Shown here: piece after piece, positions 63,678 to 64,000 of the stretch
Layout of the letters: each line of letters begins with the position of its first letter
Position numbering within the stretch: position 1 is the first letter of the stretch
Origin: Halorientalis pallida
GTDB taxonomy: Archaea > Halobacteriota > Halobacteria > Halobacteriales > Haloarculaceae
Assembly (NCBI RefSeq): GCF_004118325.1
Contig: NZ_RDFA01000004.1
Span: 372,001-436,000, forward strand
Length of the DNA: 64,000 nt
Direction of reading: 5' to 3'
Notes under the pieces: generated by a model
Told to the model about the DNA's origin: nothing
What the model saw: the letters and a program-made list of their open reading frames with translations, nothing else
Database searches by the model: none
Translations under genes and position numbers: made by a program

Positions 63678-64000
63678 CTGCGCATTCTCACGGATCTAAC
63701 GGCTCGCGCCGACGCAGCCTACGATAACGCCTATCACCACAAGCTACGCGGCCGCATCTGGAAGGCTTTGCGTGAGACACCGTATGACGATGCACACGAC
63801 GAGAATCGGCCCAAGGGGTTTGCCTACTCGAATCCGTTTCCGCCGGGCGAGATGAGCGAAGGCGACGAGCGGACATTGCTGGTCGCCTCGCCCTATGAGG
63901 ACCTGCTGGCACACATCGCCGCGGATCTCGAAGCCGAACCCGAACTCAACATCGGCGAGATGCCCTTCACAGTCACGAACGTCAGCCCGCTCTCACCCGA
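63678..64000 (+). CDS. cas6: CRISPR-associated endoribonuclease Cas6 (N-terminal part, window edge)
   Basis: The frame starting RILTDLTARADAAYDN, with HHKLRGRIWKAL, GFAYSNPFPPGEM, EGDERTLLVASP and ELNIGEMPFTVTN, matches the N-terminal RAMP part of haloarchaeal Cas6, which cuts pre-crRNA within each repeat. The expected methionine just before R is CTG (63678-63680). No ATG, GTG or TTG lies in frame between the upstream TGA (63663-63665) and the conserved part. GAGGTGA sits at the right distance, so CTG may serve as a weak start, or the gene may be inactivated. The gene continues past 64,000; its composition is GC-rich like the left side of the window. Confidence 0.8.
   Translation, partial: MRILTDLTARADAAYDNAYHHKLRGRIWKALRETPYDDAHDENRPKGFAYSNPFPPGEMSEGDERTLLVASPYEDLLAHIAADLEAEPELNIGEMPFTVTNVSPLSP

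Noticed and set aside
63646-63699. ATG 63646 or 63670 as cas6 start
   Set aside because: Both are in another frame and end at TAA 63697-63699; kept only as an upstream ORF.

Overview
The window comes from a haloarchaeon (class Halobacteria). The left 40 kb is very GC-rich, its proteins are strongly acidic, many genes have a TATA-like box about 26-30 bp before a leaderless start, and the far right shows haloarchaeal-type CRISPR repeats and a Cas6 start.

Layout. (1) 1-24,750 holds a leftward gene for a PKD-repeat surface protein with a membrane anchor (cut by the window edge), and, divergent from it, a rightward operon of giant proteins: 288 aa, 1298 aa (DUF6603-like), 1369 aa, 3403 aa and 747 aa. 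The last four genes overlap at start and stop and have good Shine-Dalgarno sites. I recognise conserved bacterial-like blocks in four of them but know no assigned function. The 3403-aa protein and the anchored PKD protein share a beta-rich module. I rate this cassette the best candidate for an undescribed system. (2) 24,850-39,740 is ordinary haloarchaeal chromosome: a 7TM sensor domain without kinase, a CBS protein, a lipid kinase-like protein, a double winged-helix regulator, an ApbE/cytochrome-b-like operon, DUF2267, YdjM-like and DUF2238-like proteins, a zinc alcohol dehydrogenase, two SDRs, a P450, a 39-aa zinc ribbon, and a Tat-exported PQQ-type propeller. (3) From about 39,950 to 63,600 base composition drops abruptly. 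This AT-richer island begins right after a truncated gene. It carries eight lipobox lipoproteins (six with Arg-rich, Tat-like leaders), other secreted proteins, an MMPL/RND exporter with a COG1361-type partner and a TetR regulator, a second TetR, a LAGLIDADG-like protein and a CAP-domain protein. From 56.8 kb rightward it becomes gene-poor and decayed, with a nonsense-interrupted small membrane gene and a multiply broken surface-protein gene. (4) 62,560-63,547 is a CRISPR array whose 66-bp periodicity is mostly intact but whose repeats have heavily diverged. It is followed by cas6, whose expected ATG is replaced by CTG behind a strong Shine-Dalgarno site; cas6 runs off the right edge.

How the parts fit: the island looks like a surface-protein and exporter region that has accumulated by transfer and is eroding towards the cas locus. 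The giant-protein operon belongs compositionally to the host-like part and appears intact.
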